A DNA stretch of 56,787 nt, taken from contig JABSOW010000015.1 of NCBI GenBank assembly GCA_013215465.1, positions 58,092 to 114,878 on the forward strand, given 5' to 3'. This document shows, piece by piece, positions 34,640-45,081 of this stretch; positions within the stretch are counted from its first letter, which is position 1, and every line of letters begins with the position of its first letter. Under the pieces are notes generated by a model. That model did no database searches. It had not been told where the DNA came from and saw only the letters and a program-made list of their open reading frames with translations. The translations under genes and the position numbers were made by a program. Origin of the DNA: Colwellia sp. (lineage in GTDB: Bacteria > Pseudomonadota > Gammaproteobacteria > Enterobacterales > Alteromonadaceae).

Positions 34640-35313
34640 TAGCTTTTACCTTGCCCGTCACCGGGCACTAAAAATTGTCGACGAATTACCCCGTAATCTT
34701 TAGTGTCAATTTCAATCGCAATGGCTAAGGGTAATAAATTATTAGCCCATGTGTCTTGCCATTTTTTACCATCATAATATTTAAACGCTAACTCTGTTAC
34801 ATCAGTGATTAAGGGTCTTATTTTTGGCTCTTCACCAACAACAGAGTCAACAAAATTAAAGTGTAAACGCTGTAGTGTTTCATCGGTTAACCTATAGGCT
34901 ACCGCTTGCATATCACTACGGGGTAATAATAACCCTGGGTTTGTCCAACCGTGTCTAACAAACGCTATTGCTTGTTCTTCGCTGGCAAAGCTGTCACTCG
35001 AACTTTGTATCAATCGCTCTAGGGGTGCTTCGCCGTTAAGACGAATACTACGACGGGCAATTTGGGTAATATCTCGTTCAATAATCAAAAAAGCCCGTTG
35101 CAGTTCATTCTGTCGCTTACTATGTTGTTTTGATGTTTCATCAGCTTTTAATACTGAGTCAAATATGGTGAAACTAGACAAACTAATAAGAGAAAAAATA
35201 GCGATAGCAATCAGCACTTCTAATAAAGTAAAACCTTTATTAGACTGTTGCCATGGCAAGTGCGGTTGTGAATAACTGCCTGTGCTAGCGGTAGTGTAAG
35301 TGTTAACTAACAT
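34639..35313 (-). CDS. gspJ: Type II secretion system minor pseudopilin J
   Basis: The prepilin motif NKGFTLLEVLIAIAIFSL includes Glu+5. The residues ahead of it (about 29) are longer than a typical leader, so a start within this stretch cannot be excluded. The body contains QRAFLIIERDITQIARR, typical of GspJ, and FVRHGWTNP. It forms the tip complex with GspI and GspK. ATG overlaps the gspI stop in TAATG. Confidence 0.94.
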   Translation of the reverse strand: MLVNTYTTASTGSYSQPHLPWQQSNKGFTLLEVLIAIAIFSLISLSSFTIFDSVLKADETSKQHSKRQNELQRAFLIIERDITQIARRSIRLNGEAPLERLIQSSSDSFASEEQAIAFVRHGWTNPGLLLPRSDMQAVAYRLTDETLQRLHFNFVDSVVGEEPKIRPLITDVTELAFKYYDGKKWQDTWANNLLPLAIAIEIDTKDYGVIRRQFLVPGDGQGKS

Positions 35314-35723
35314 TATTTCTCCACTTTAGAAATATAGGTGGTTAAACTGCTTAAGGCTAATTCATCATTTTCATGTAAGCGAACTTCTAGCACAATAGCG
35401 CGCATGTCTTTGTCGGTAGTTTTGATAACTTTTTGCCGCCAAAACCAAGCTCTGCCTGCTAGTTCTACTTCGCCTTTTAAGTTGTTTTTTGGCGGCCATT
35501 TTTTTTCTAAACTCGCCGCGACTAATTGGTTTGACGCAACCCAATTTGCAAACATTTTGCTTTCTAAATAACCAATGTTACGGGCATTGTTGTTTGCTGT
35601 ACTTAATAATGCGACACCTGCGATAGAAAATACTGCCATTGCCAGCATTACTTCAATTAAGGTAAAGCCTAATGTTGTTGGTTTTTTGCTTTGAAGGTTT
35701 TTTATTGGTAAGTTATTAATCAT
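35313..35723 (-). CDS. gspI: Type II secretion system minor pseudopilin I
   Basis: The prepilin motif LGFTLIEVMLAMAVFSIAG carries Glu+5. The rest matches GspI: NARNIGYLESKMFANWVASNQ (contact with GspJ) and WFWRQKVIKTTDKDMRAIVLEV. The length is 136 aa. The start overlaps the end of gspH by eight nt. Confidence 0.95.
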   Translation of the reverse strand: MINNLPIKNLQSKKPTTLGFTLIEVMLAMAVFSIAGVALLSTANNNARNIGYLESKMFANWVASNQLVAASLEKKWPPKNNLKGEVELAGRAWFWRQKVIKTTDKDMRAIVLEVRLHENDELALSSLTTYISKVEK

Positions 35724-36369
35724 CTAACACTGGCCCTTCTACCGTTAAAGGTGTGCTGTAAATTCCGCTAACACGATAAGCTAATTCGGATAAATCATCA
35801 TAACGTGAAACTTCTTCATTGAACTTAAAGGTGAGGCTAAACGGGGTGATGTCGCCACCTGATAAAATATATACTTGTGGCAATAGCAACTTTTCTTTTT
35901 CAGTTTCTTTCGTTTGCTCGGTAGAATCAAAAGAGAGAAATTCATCATCTTTAGTTTTGAATACTGATGAGTCAAAAAGTAGCGGCTCTTCAATCGGTAG
36001 ATCATCTAACACCAGTTTAAAGGTAACACCTTCGGGTAATTCTTGTGCGGCTAACCAATCTTGTTGAGGTATTTCACTCCATTTAGTGCCATCGTAGCCT
36101 AAAAAGCGATAACTGTTTTTATCAATATATAAACCTAGCTCAATATTATTGAGCAAACCATAATATGCTGCACTTTCAAAAAGCTCGGAAAATTGGTAAC
36201 TGGCTGTTTTTAGGGTATCTTCGGGACGCTTACCGGAAAAGTTAAATTGCACCACTGAAACAATCAAGCCTATTAACGCAATGACCACCAAAACTTCAAG
36301 CAAAGTGAAGCCTTTGGTTTTTGTTGCTGTGGGTGAGAATAATGAATAGTGGCTTTTCATAAGTTTCAA
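35716..36369 (-). CDS. gspH: Type II secretion system minor pseudopilin H
   Basis: The prepilin motif KGFTLLEVLVVIALIGLIVS is present after an 18-residue leader. The body shows FSELFESAAYYGLLNNIELGL and YRFLGYDGTKW, typical of GspH. At 217 aa it is longer than EpsH (about 190), with an acidic insert SFDSTEQTKETEKEKLLLP. It is the first gene after the gspG hairpin, 124 nt from gspG. Confidence 0.94.
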   Translation of the reverse strand: MKLMKSHYSLFSPTATKTKGFTLLEVLVVIALIGLIVSVVQFNFSGKRPEDTLKTASYQFSELFESAAYYGLLNNIELGLYIDKNSYRFLGYDGTKWSEIPQQDWLAAQELPEGVTFKLVLDDLPIEEPLLFDSSVFKTKDDEFLSFDSTEQTKETEKEKLLLPQVYILSGGDITPFSLTFKFNEEVSRYDDLSELAYRVSGIYSTPLTVEGPVLDD

Positions 36370-36413
36370 CTAAAAGTAAGTTTCCCCTTTAAGCGGTATG
36401 GTTCAATTTAAAG

Positions 36414-36453
36414 AAAAAAGCACGGAATTGACGCTAGCCAATGAGTGCTTTTT
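36414..36453 (-). terminator. Hairpin between gspG and gspH, partial terminator
   Basis: On the minus strand AAAAAGCAC pairs with GTGCTTTTTT across a loop of about 20 nt, ending in a T-rich run. It lies about 40 nt after the gspG stop. A leaky terminator here would leave more gspG than downstream message, which fits GspG being the major pseudopilin. Confidence 0.65.
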
Positions 36454-36493
36454 CCGCCTAAATTGGCCTTTACAGCAACAAGGTGAATGCTTA

Positions 36494-36934
36494 CTACTGG
36501 TAGTCGCCTAAATTCCAATTGCCTATGTCATCTTCGGTGCCTACTTCGCCATCAGGTCCAGCAGTAAATACATCCATTTTTCCTTGTTCACCTGGGTTTA
36601 ATAAAAGGTATTCATTACCCCATGGATCTTTTGGAAGACGCTTTACATAACCATCTTCGGGAAAACGACGTGGAATAGGCTCTATGTCAGTTTGTGTTGT
36701 TAGCGCCTCTAACCCTTGCTCTGTAGTTGGGTAATCATAATTATCCAACTTGTACATGCTTAACGAGTTTTCTAATGCCGTTATGTCTTGCACTGATTTT
36801 TGTAATTTAGCCGTGTCTTGACTACCCATTAAATTTGGTACCACTACACTTAACATCATCCCGATGATAACAATTACCACCATTACTTCTAATAAGGTGA
36901 AGCCCTGTGAACTTTTAAACGTATTCTTAACCAT
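36494..36934 (-). CDS. gspG: Type II secretion system major pseudopilin G
   Basis: GspG builds the pseudopilus shaft. The motif SQGFTLLEVMVVIVIIGMML carries the cleavage Gly and Glu+5. The family block NLMGSQDTAKLQKSVQDI, LDNYDYPTTEQGLEAL, LPKDPWGNEYLLL and the C-terminal calcium-binding loop DVFTAGPDGEVGTEDDIGNW are intact. The length is 146 aa. It is separated from gspF by 78 nt and from gspH by a hairpin-bearing gap. Confidence 0.97.
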   Translation of the reverse strand: MVKNTFKSSQGFTLLEVMVVIVIIGMMLSVVVPNLMGSQDTAKLQKSVQDITALENSLSMYKLDNYDYPTTEQGLEALTTQTDIEPIPRRFPEDGYVKRLPKDPWGNEYLLLNPGEQGKMDVFTAGPDGEVGTEDDIGNWNLGDYQ

Positions 36935-37012
36935 AATATTTCCTAACTACTTCTCTAACGTAAATTTAACTTAATAGATGTACATTGAATAACCGCAATT
37001 ATCATCAACACG

Positions 37013-38239
37013 CTATCCACCAATAAAGGTATTCAATTTCAAAATCGGCTCTAATATTGCCATAACAATAAATAAAACAATCCCCGCCATAACGACCATT
37101 AACGCGGGTTCAAATGCTTTTAAAGAAATATTAACTAATGCTTCAAATTCTTTATCTTGGTTATCGGCCGCACGACCTAACATTTGCTCAAGTTGACCAC
37201 TTTTTTCACCACTAGCAATCATATGTAACATCATTGGGGGAAATAATTTCGTTTGCTCTAACGATAAACGTAAACTTGCCCCTTCACGTACTTTATCAGC
37301 GGCTAATTTCACTTGCTGCTTAATATATAAATTATCAAGCACTTCGCCTGAAATTCTCATGCTTTCTAACAATGGAACGGCGCTGGCAGCAAGTATACTT
37401 AGTGTTCTAGCAAAACGAGCGGTATTTAGCCCTTTGGCAACCTTACCAATACCTGGTAAGGCGATAACTCGTTGGTGGTAAGCCATTTCAAATTTTGGTT
37501 TTTTCAATAGCTGTGAAAATAACAGCATTAACATAGCGACAAACAATACAATTAATAAACCATTGGCTTGTAAAAACTCACTACTAGCAATTAAAAACTT
37601 AGTTGAGCCGGGCAAGTTTTCTCCCATATGCTCAAATTGCCCAACAATTTGTGGTACAACCTTAGTTAATAAAATGGCAATAACACCAACGGCAACGACG
37701 GTCATAATAACGGGGTAAACTAATGCTTGAATAAGTTGTGAACGCATTTGTTCCCGCTGTTCAGTATAATCAGCTAGACGGTTTAATACCTTATCTAAAT
37801 GACCTGATTTTTCTCCCGCGGCAACCATAGCACGATAAAGGTGGTTAAATACTTTCGGATATTCAGCCATACTTTCGGCTAAACCATAACCTTCGGTAAC
37901 TTTGGTACGTACGCCCATGATCATACTTTTAATGGCGTTTTTTTCACCTTGTTCAGCGATGGCGACTAACGCTTCTTCAAGAGGCAAACCAGACTCAACT
38001 AAAGTGGCTAATTGACGAGTGATTAATGCCAGCTCCGCAGCAGACACTTTACCTTGATTGCTTCGGCTACTGTTTTTTCCTGATTTATTTTTTTTACTGG
38101 CTAATGTTGGCACAACTTCTGTTGGCATTAAACCTTGTTCACGTAGTAATGCTCGTGCTTGTCTTGGGGTATCGCCTTCAATAACCCCTTTTTTCGTTTT
38201 TCCTCGGCTATCAACCGCTTGATAATCAAAAGCAGCCAT
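37013..38239 (-). CDS. gspF: Type II secretion system inner-membrane platform protein F
   Basis: GspF is the polytopic platform protein linking ATPase and pseudopilus. The 408-aa product starts [19 protein letters not shown] and contains two GspF repeats with LATLVESGLPLEEALVAIAE and LSILAASAVPLLESMRIS, three membrane segments (about residues 170-195, 220-245, 375-400) and the motif GEKSGHL/GEKSGQLE. It overlaps gspE by one base (TAATG). Confidence 0.97.
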   Translation of the reverse strand: MAAFDYQAVDSRGKTKKGVIEGDTPRQARALLREQGLMPTEVVPTLASKKNKSGKNSSRSNQGKVSAAELALITRQLATLVESGLPLEEALVAIAEQGEKNAIKSMIMGVRTKVTEGYGLAESMAEYPKVFNHLYRAMVAAGEKSGHLDKVLNRLADYTEQREQMRSQLIQALVYPVIMTVVAVGVIAILLTKVVPQIVGQFEHMGENLPGSTKFLIASSEFLQANGLLIVLFVAMLMLLFSQLLKKPKFEMAYHQRVIALPGIGKVAKGLNTARFARTLSILAASAVPLLESMRISGEVLDNLYIKQQVKLAADKVREGASLRLSLEQTKLFPPMMLHMIASGEKSGQLEQMLGRAADNQDKEFEALVNISLKAFEPALMVVMAGIVLFIVMAILEPILKLNTFIGG

Positions 38240-39795
38240 TAATCTTCTCGTGTTACACGCAGCACTTCTTCAAGTGTTGTTTGCCCGGTCATTACTTTGT
38301 CAAAACCATCACGGCGAATAGAAGCTGTGTTGGTGCGAATATATTTTTCAATGGCTTGTTCGCCGTGACCGTTATGTATTATTTCTCTTATTTTATCATC
38401 AACCACTAAAAGCTCATGGATACCTGTTCGACCTTTGTAACCTTTGAGGTTGCATTCTGTACAGCCAACCGCACGATAAATGATTTGTTTGTTGTCATGT
38501 GGCAAGGCTAATAAAGAGCATTCTTCTTCATCAGGAAGGTGGCTTTCTCGACAATGTGGACAAAGAGTACGAACTAATCGCTGAGCAAGTACACCCAATA
38601 AGCTAGACGACAATAAGAATGGTTCTACCCCCATATCTTCCATACGGGTAATAGCGCCTGCGGCAGTATTTGTATGCAGGGTAGACAGTACTAAGTGACC
38701 GGTTAAACTTGCTTGTACACCAATTTGCGCGGTTTCTAAGTCACGAATTTCACCTATCATCACCACATCAGGATCTTGACGCAAGATGGCTCTTAATCCA
38801 CGGGCAAACGTCATATCAACCTTGGTGTTTACTTGCGTTTGTCCTATGCCTTCAATAGCAAATTCTATCGGATCTTCTACCGTTAAAATATTACGTTCTT
38901 TTTCATCAATTTGGGTTAAACCGGCATACAGAGTAGTACTTTTACCTGAGCCAGTAGGGCCAGTAACTAAAATAATACCGTGGGGTTTGTCTATTAAGGT
39001 ACTAAAAATATCACGGTTGGCATTTGTCATCCCTAAGTTCTCAAGATCTAACCGTGCCGCATTTTTATCAAGTAGGCGTAAAACAACACGCTCACCATGA
39101 CCTGTTGGCATTGTTGATACTCGAACATCAACGGCACGTCCACCTATACGCAATGAAATACGACCATCTTGCGGAATACGTTTTTCGGCAATATCAAGCT
39201 TTGCCATAACTTTAATACGCGAAACTAATAAAGAAGCTAACTTTCGATTAGGTTTTAAAATTTCACGTAAAACACCATCCACTCGAAAACGAATTTGCAA
39301 AGTACTTTCAAAAGTTTCTATATGAATATCACTGGCACTTTCTTTAATGGCTTCACTAAGCATGGCATTGATAAGTTTGATGATTGGTGCATCATCTTCA
39401 TTTTCTAATAAATCTTCGCTTTCGGTTATTTCATCGGCAAGTGAATATAAATCAACTTCATTGCCAATATCTTCCATCATTTGTTGTGCTTCTGAAGAAT
39501 CTCGCTGATATGCCTCGGTTAACAATAATTCAAACGAGGCTAGCTCTTGCACATCAAAACTAAAAGGCGCTTTAATAATACGGCGTACTTCGACAATGGT
39601 TTCTAAACCGATGTTAGCTAAACAGTGTAAAACGTAACCTGTTTCATTTTTGCTTAAAAGCACACTATAACGCTTAGCAAAAGCGAAAGGTAAGCGCCAA
39701 GCGATAGAGGTTTCTGCTGAACTCTCTACTATGCTATCAAGCACTATATCTTGCTCAGCTGCGACTTTTTTGTCTTTAATGACTTCTTCAGACAT
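38239..39795 (-). CDS. gspE: Type II secretion system ATPase E
   Basis: This cytoplasmic hexameric ATPase powers pseudopilus assembly. Residues about 30-130 form the N1 domain that binds GspL. Walker [15 protein letters not shown], Asp box TVEDPIE, Walker [15 protein letters not shown] and His box LSTLHTNTA are complete. The zinc-binding tetracysteine is present as CPHCRE ... [12 protein letters not shown]. The length is 518 aa. It overlaps gspD by one base (TAATG). Confidence 0.97.
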   Translation of the reverse strand: MSEEVIKDKKVAAEQDIVLDSIVESSAETSIAWRLPFAFAKRYSVLLSKNETGYVLHCLANIGLETIVEVRRIIKAPFSFDVQELASFELLLTEAYQRDSSEAQQMMEDIGNEVDLYSLADEITESEDLLENEDDAPIIKLINAMLSEAIKESASDIHIETFESTLQIRFRVDGVLREILKPNRKLASLLVSRIKVMAKLDIAEKRIPQDGRISLRIGGRAVDVRVSTMPTGHGERVVLRLLDKNAARLDLENLGMTNANRDIFSTLIDKPHGIILVTGPTGSGKSTTLYAGLTQIDEKERNILTVEDPIEFAIEGIGQTQVNTKVDMTFARGLRAILRQDPDVVMIGEIRDLETAQIGVQASLTGHLVLSTLHTNTAAGAITRMEDMGVEPFLLSSSLLGVLAQRLVRTLCPHCRESHLPDEEECSLLALPHDNKQIIYRAVGCTECNLKGYKGRTGIHELLVVDDKIREIIHNGHGEQAIEKYIRTNTASIRRDGFDKVMTGQTTLEEVLRVTRED

Positions 39796-41954
39796 TACTC
39801 ATTATTCTCTTTTGATGAGCTCTCTTTTAATAAGCTCTCTATTGATGAGTTTTCTTCTGTTAATTTATCTTCTTGAACAGCTTTTTGATAGTCTTTAAAA
39901 GAAGGTGGTAATGCTAAATCATCATTCCATTCGGGTAATATTGGTAATTTATCATTACTCATTAATGATAAACCATCCTCTTGCTTACGGATTTGTTCAG
40001 CACGAATATAGTTATATTTAGTTTCACTGATTTCATTCATTAAGCTTGCATCACGTATTATTGTGGCACGTAAAAATACCATTAAATGACGCTTACGAGT
40101 GCTGTTACTGGTTGATTTAAATAAGTGACCAATAAAAGGAAGATCACCTAACAGCGGCACTTTCTGCACACTTTCTTGCACATCTTCATCAATTAAACCG
40201 CCCAATACTATCATCTCGCCGCTTTCAGCCATGACGGTGGTTTTGATTTCTCTTTTATTAATTGAAATATCAACACCCGTATTACCGCTGACAGAGGAGC
40301 TTTCTTGCTCAATGCTGAGCTGAATGGCAGAGCCCTCATTAATTTGTGGTGTAACTCGCAGTTTAATACCGATTTCTTGACGTTCTACGGTTTGAAAAGG
40401 GTTACTATTATTACTACTACTCGTTGAGCCAGTAATAATTGGTACTTCTTGACCAACGATAAAATAGGCTTCTTCATTATCAAGGGTAGTAATACTTGGT
40501 GTGGCTAACAGGTTTGAATTAGTATCAGTACTCACTGCTTGAATAATAGCGGCCCAGTCACCGGTAACTATACCGGTAACTAAACCACTGGTTGAACCTA
40601 ACGCTGCGCCTAATAAAGTAAGATCACCTTCAACATCGGCTTTATAATAACCTTCTTGAATTACTTGATTGTCACTTCCCAGCAAGGCAGGAACAAACTC
40701 GCCTTTTTTGGTTTCTGCCGCCTTGGCACCAGCCGCAACAGAGCCAATAGTAGCTGGGCCATTAGTGAATTGAGTAAAACCAAAATTCGCATTACCCCAC
40801 TGTACGCCTAAACTAATACCATCAGTTTCATACACTTCAACAATAATAGCCTCAATTAATACCTGTGCACGACGTACATCTAATTGGCGAATAACCGCTT
40901 CAAGCGAACGTAACATATCGGGCTGACCAGTAATAACTAAGGAGTTAGTTGGTTCATGCGCTTCAATACTGGTATTCGTTTTTGTACTGCTTTTTACTTT
41001 AGCTGATTTTCCTTCGGAAGCAATGGATTTACTAACACCTTTAAGTACTTTTACCAAGTCTTCAGCTTTTGAATACTTAAGATAGTAAACACGAGTATTA
41101 CCATTAGTTTCTAGTTCGCTATCAAGTCGCTTTACTAATCGAACCACACGTTCGCGTGCCTTTATTTCACCGCTAACAATAACGCTATTGCTACGATCAT
41201 CGGCAACAATTTTAGGAATTAAAAATGTTGCCTGACCGGCTTTACCGCTTGACTGCTTATTCATCGCTTGGATTATACGTACCATTTCGCCCGCAGAAGC
41301 ATATTCTAGCTTGATAATTTCTACATCTTGATCACCAGCTCTGTCAACACGCTCAATAATTTTAACTAATCGATTTACCGTTGCTGCAGTACCGGTGAGC
41401 ATGATAACGTTGGCAGGATCATAGTTGGTTACATTACCGCCACCCGCTTGATCTGACAATTGTCGTAACAGTGGCACTAATTCACGCACAGTCACATTTT
41501 TCACTTCAACAATGCGGGTAACCATTTGGTCGCCAAGAACCTTACTATTACTGCCAATGACAGGGATTGCCGCCGTTTTTGCATCTTTATTACGGATGAT
41601 TTTAACGATGTTATTATCTCTTTCTATAGCAGAGTAACCGTAAACCTCTAATACATTTAAGAAAAATTGATAATATTGTTCTTCTGATAGTAAATCATAA
41701 CTGCGCACATTAATTTTACCGCGCACGTTAGGATCAACAATCATAGTTTTTTTCAAATTTTTACCAACAATGGTTACAAACTCAACGATTTCAGTGTTTT
41801 TGAAACTAGGAGAATATTGTGCCGCACTCGCTTGCCCAACAGCAAATATGCCGCTAAAGGCAAATGCTGTTATCAAAATCACGCTCAATTTCTTAAGTTG
41901 CTTAAACTTGTGAGTTAACTGCTTAAACACAAATACGTTTAAGGTTGTGCCCAT
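39795..41954 (-). CDS. gspD: Type II secretion system secretin D
   Basis: GspD forms the outer-membrane channel. A long N-terminal leader (positively charged region, hydrophobic [18 protein letters not shown], cleavage near ASAAQ) precedes N0 ([18 protein letters not shown]), N1-N3 domains (for example [18 protein letters not shown] and [18 protein letters not shown]) and the secretin core ([53 protein letters not shown]). The S-domain-like acidic C-terminus is rich in Glu and Ser. The length is 719 aa. No gspS pilotin gene is seen nearby. Confidence 0.97.
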   Translation of the reverse strand: MGTTLNVFVFKQLTHKFKQLKKLSVILITAFAFSGIFAVGQASAAQYSPSFKNTEIVEFVTIVGKNLKKTMIVDPNVRGKINVRSYDLLSEEQYYQFFLNVLEVYGYSAIERDNNIVKIIRNKDAKTAAIPVIGSNSKVLGDQMVTRIVEVKNVTVRELVPLLRQLSDQAGGGNVTNYDPANVIMLTGTAATVNRLVKIIERVDRAGDQDVEIIKLEYASAGEMVRIIQAMNKQSSGKAGQATFLIPKIVADDRSNSVIVSGEIKARERVVRLVKRLDSELETNGNTRVYYLKYSKAEDLVKVLKGVSKSIASEGKSAKVKSSTKTNTSIEAHEPTNSLVITGQPDMLRSLEAVIRQLDVRRAQVLIEAIIVEVYETDGISLGVQWGNANFGFTQFTNGPATIGSVAAGAKAAETKKGEFVPALLGSDNQVIQEGYYKADVEGDLTLLGAALGSTSGLVTGIVTGDWAAIIQAVSTDTNSNLLATPSITTLDNEEAYFIVGQEVPIITGSTSSSNNSNPFQTVERQEIGIKLRVTPQINEGSAIQLSIEQESSSVSGNTGVDISINKREIKTTVMAESGEMIVLGGLIDEDVQESVQKVPLLGDLPFIGHLFKSTSNSTRKRHLMVFLRATIIRDASLMNEISETKYNYIRAEQIRKQEDGLSLMSNDKLPILPEWNDDLALPPSFKDYQKAVQEDKLTEENSSIESLLKESSSKENNE

Positions 41955-42014
41955 GGAAAATTCCTTATTGCTTCTTTAATAATGCTAAAAGTTAATGCTT
42001 ATGAAAATAGTTAT

Positions 42015-42953
42015 TTAATCAATAGTAAACAGTATTTCAATCAAGTCGTTTTTACGCTCAACTAATAATGAAATATCGCGTGCGGTTTTTAAGGCTGACA
42101 TTGCTTGTACTGCCTCTAATGGTGCCAGTAAATTATGCCCGTTCATTTGTACTGCGATATCGCCAGATTTCAAACCTGATAATTTGAAAAATTCAGGGTT
42201 TTTACCTGGCGACAAACGATAACCAACAATTTTACCCCCTCTACGTGCGGGTGAAATACGAAGGTAATCGGTTATTTTTCCAGGGTCACTTATTAAGTCG
42301 GCTCGCAAAAGGTGAGCATTTTGGCTTAATTTTTTATTAGAACGTTGATCGACAACACTCGATTTTAGTTTTGTAGACAATTTTTCATTGTTGTTCTTTT
42401 TATTCGAAACGCTTTGTGCTGGTTGACTATAATCAGCACCATCAAGCATAAGTGTCTCTAAACGACCTGATTGTTTTATGATAACGCGATCAATTAAAAC
42501 TTGTTCAAGGCTCGCACGTGTTCCTTTTATAACGTCGCCAATGCCGTAAGTTTCTTGCTTCTTTTTGTATTCAATAATAGCAGCGGCAGTGCCAACTTGG
42601 TCACTAGCAACTAAGCCCGATAATATTAACTGTAAGCGTGTTTCAGGTGCGTTTTTTACCACCACTGCGGTAGTTTCAATTATCGACTCGTTATAAGCGC
42701 CAAATAAATTTAACGATTGTAACTTAGATAAATCAAGGTTTTTATCTCGTGATTGACTTTGAATTCGCTTAACATTACCCACATCATTATTGCTAATAGT
42801 TTGACTAGCATTAGGCATTATCAACCAAGTGACTTTAGCCGCGATAGAGGTAATATAAACCAACAAACAGACACTAATAACCTGTGCTATTTTTTGCTGA
42901 GGTAATTTAGCGATTAAATTGCTAATGAAAGTGAAATTATTGAGTGAAACCAT
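42015..42953 (-). CDS. gspC: Type II secretion system protein C
   Basis: GspC is the inner-membrane clamp that contacts the secretin. The 312-aa product has one membrane helix (about residues 20-42), the homology region domain (LFGAYNE ... LQLILSGLVASDQVGTAAAIIE ... YGIGDVI) and a C-terminal PDZ-type domain (RISPARRGGKIVGYRLSPGK and NPEFFKLSGLKSGDIAVQMNG). It is the first gene of the gspC-N operon. A TATAAT at 42995-43000 on the minus strand is a candidate -10 box about 40 nt upstream, with a poor -35. Confidence 0.95.
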   Translation of the reverse strand: MVSLNNFTFISNLIAKLPQQKIAQVISVCLLVYITSIAAKVTWLIMPNASQTISNNDVGNVKRIQSQSRDKNLDLSKLQSLNLFGAYNESIIETTAVVVKNAPETRLQLILSGLVASDQVGTAAAIIEYKKKQETYGIGDVIKGTRASLEQVLIDRVIIKQSGRLETLMLDGADYSQPAQSVSNKKNNNEKLSTKLKSSVVDQRSNKKLSQNAHLLRADLISDPGKITDYLRISPARRGGKIVGYRLSPGKNPEFFKLSGLKSGDIAVQMNGHNLLAPLEAVQAMSALKTARDISLLVERKNDLIEILFTID

Positions 42954-43395
42954 GAATATAATAAGCGACTAGAAAGTATATAGATTAAGTACGAATTATA
43001 ATGATACTGTACTTATGGGTAAGCAGCAAGTCATGAAACTTCATGTTACATATTCTTTGTATTTTATACGGTGGAGCAAGATTATTATAAATTTCACTGC
43101 TTTAAATTATGGGCTCAAAGCAGATAAATTTCAAAGTGCTTATCAATTTTGAATATCAACACTAATTGTTATCTTTTGTTATCCAGCATAGCAAACGTAG
43201 ATATTAATACTGAAACTGCCCTCAAACTCCCGTATAATGTCGCAAAAATCATCGCTAGTTAGGCGTCAAGCTAGCCAGTGAATATTGCAATTGTAAGTAG
43301 TATTTGTAATCAATATGCTGTTACAAACTCTTCTGATGTATATCCTTTTGTTAGTAAAGTCATTAGTAAAATTATTAGTAGGTAAAAAGAAAGTT
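42954..43395. other. Divergent promoter region between gspC and wbpD
   Basis: This contains the candidate promoters of both operons. A 46-codon plus-strand frame (43015-43152, MGKQQVMKLHVTYSLYFIRW...) has no ribosome binding site and no recognised family, so it is not called. An inverted repeat GCTAG...CTAGC lies at 43253-43274, inside the probable leader of wbpD. No JUMPstart/ops (GGCGGTAG) element was found. Confidence 0.5.
43210..43238 (+). promoter_or_regulatory. Candidate sigma70 promoter of the wbp cluster
   Basis: CTGAAA (43210-43215) and a perfect TATAAT (43233-43238) are 17 nt apart. This implies a leader of about 150 nt before wbpD. Confidence 0.55.
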
Positions 43396-43980
43396 ATGGC
43401 TGATTATTATAAACATGAAAGTGCCATTGTTGATGATGGTGCACAAATAGGTAAAGACTCTAGGGTTTGGCACTTTGCTCACGTTTGTAGTGGAGCAGAA
43501 ATTGGCCAAGGAGTATCTCTTGGCCAAAACGTATTTGTTGGTAATAAAGTAACTATTGGTGATAAGTGTAAAATACAAAACAATGTTTCAGTGTATGACA
43601 ATGTTCATTTAGAGGATGAAGTATTTTGTGGACCTAGTATGGTTTTTACCAATGTTTACAACCCTCGTTCAGGTGTAGAACGTAAGGATGAATATCGTAA
43701 TACATTGGTTAAAAGAGGTGTCACTTTAGGGGCTAATTGCACTATTATTTGCGGTGTTACACTTGGTGAATATGCCTTTGTTGGCGCAGGGGCGATGATA
43801 AATAAAGATGTTAAGCCTTATGCTCTGATGGTTGGGGTACCCGCTAAACAAATTGGTTGGATGAGTGAGTATGGTGAGCAACTAGACTTGCCATTATTCG
43901 GTAATATATCGGTTACTTGTGAACATACAGGTGTTATTTATCAATTGAATGATTCAACCCTAATCACCATTTCAGAGTAA
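43396..43980 (+). CDS. wbpD: UDP-2-acetamido-3-amino-2,3-dideoxyglucuronate N-acetyltransferase (WbpD-like)
   Basis: This left-handed beta-helix acetyltransferase adds the second acetyl group in the UDP-GlcNAc(3NAc)A pathway. Hexapeptide repeats run through the protein ([74 protein letters not shown]). The blocks [14 protein letters not shown] and [16 protein letters not shown] are typical of WbpD/WlbB. I place the start at ATG 43396 (MADYYKHES), because the 27 residues ahead from ATG 43315 are a hydrophobic stretch not seen in the family. wbpE follows after three nt. Confidence 0.9.
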   Translation: MADYYKHESAIVDDGAQIGKDSRVWHFAHVCSGAEIGQGVSLGQNVFVGNKVTIGDKCKIQNNVSVYDNVHLEDEVFCGPSMVFTNVYNPRSGVERKDEYRNTLVKRGVTLGANCTIICGVTLGEYAFVGAGAMINKDVKPYALMVGVPAKQIGWMSEYGEQLDLPLFGNISVTCEHTGVIYQLNDSTLITISE

Positions 43981-43983
43981 AAA

Positions 43984-45081
43984 ATGCAATTTATAGATCT
44001 TCAAGCACAGTACCAACATTTGAAATGCAAAATTGATAAGCGTATAGCGGATGTACTTAACCATGGTAAATATATTATGGGGCCTGAAGTACAAGAGCTA
44101 GAGCAAAAACTAGCTGCTTATGTTGGTGTTAAACATGTAATCACTTGTGGGAATGGTACTGATGCACTTTCATTAGCATTAATGGTCTTAAATATCAAAG
44201 AGGGCGATGCGGTTTTTTGCCCTACCTTTACTTTTTTTGCTACGGCTGAAGTTATCTCTTTTGCTAATGCAACTCCCGTTTTTGTCGATTCAAATGCGCA
44301 GACTTTTAATATTTGCCCTATTGATCTTGAAAAACGTATTCAAAAAGTGATTGCTGAAGGAGTACTAAAGCCCAGAGCAATTATTGCCGTCGATCTATTT
44401 GGCTTACCGGCTAATTATCCTGAAATTGAAAGAATAGCAAAAAAATATGATCTAAAACTTATTGAGGATGCAGCGCAAGGCTTTGGAGGCTCAATTACCG
44501 ATGTTCAAGGCAACACTAAAAAAGCAGGTAGCTTTGGTGATATTGCCACAACGAGTTTTTTTCCAGCCAAACCTTTAGGTTGTTATGGTGATGGTGGTGC
44601 TGTTTTTACTAATAATGATGAGTATGCTGAACTGTTACGCTCTTACCGAGTTCATGGTAAAGGTAGTGACAAGTACGACAATGTACGCATTGGTATGAAT
44701 AGTCGGTTAGACACTATTCAAGCGGCCATTTTATTAGAAAAATTAGCTGAATTTCCACAAGAGCTGATTAGCCGTAATAAAGCCGCTGCTAATTATGAAA
44801 ATGAATTAGCTAAGCAATACCAAACACCTCAAGTGCCCACAGGTTATAAAAGCTCTTGGGCACAATATACCTTGTTAGATCAAAATCGTGATCAAATTAT
44901 GGCAGCATATAAAGAACAAGGGATTCCAACGGTAATTTATTATGGTATTTGTATGCACCAACAAACAGCCTTTGTTGATTTAGGCTATCAAAGCGGTGAT
45001 TTTCCTATCGCTGAAAAACTAGCTAAACAAGTATTTAGCTTACCTATGCATCCCTATATTACCAAAGTACAGTGCTTTTGA
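43984..45081 (+). CDS. wbpE: UDP-sugar 3-aminotransferase, DegT/DnrJ/EryC1 family (WbpE-like)
   Basis: This PLP enzyme aminates the 3-keto sugar made by WbpA and WbpB, using glutamate. The N-terminal MQFIDLQAQYQHLKCKID and GKYIMGPEVQELE, the substrate loop CGNGTDALSLAL, EDAAQGFGG and the Schiff-base Lys196 in FFPAKPLGCYGDGGA are present, as is NSRLDTIQAAIL. The C-terminus ends abruptly at LPMHPYITKVQCF, some 10-15 residues short of relatives, and the following wzx gene starts inside it. It is co-transcribed with wbpD. Confidence 0.92.
   Translation: MQFIDLQAQYQHLKCKIDKRIADVLNHGKYIMGPEVQELEQKLAAYVGVKHVITCGNGTDALSLALMVLNIKEGDAVFCPTFTFFATAEVISFANATPVFVDSNAQTFNICPIDLEKRIQKVIAEGVLKPRAIIAVDLFGLPANYPEIERIAKKYDLKLIEDAAQGFGGSITDVQGNTKKAGSFGDIATTSFFPAKPLGCYGDGGAVFTNNDEYAELLRSYRVHGKGSDKYDNVRIGMNSRLDTIQAAILLEKLAEFPQELISRNKAAANYENELAKQYQTPQVPTGYKSSWAQYTLLDQNRDQIMAAYKEQGIPTVIYYGICMHQQTAFVDLGYQSGDFPIAEKLAKQVFSLPMHPYITKVQCF

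Noticed and set aside
43015..43152. A 46-codon frame between gspC and wbpD
   Set aside because: No ribosome binding site, no family and a location in a divergent promoter region make it unlikely to be translated.
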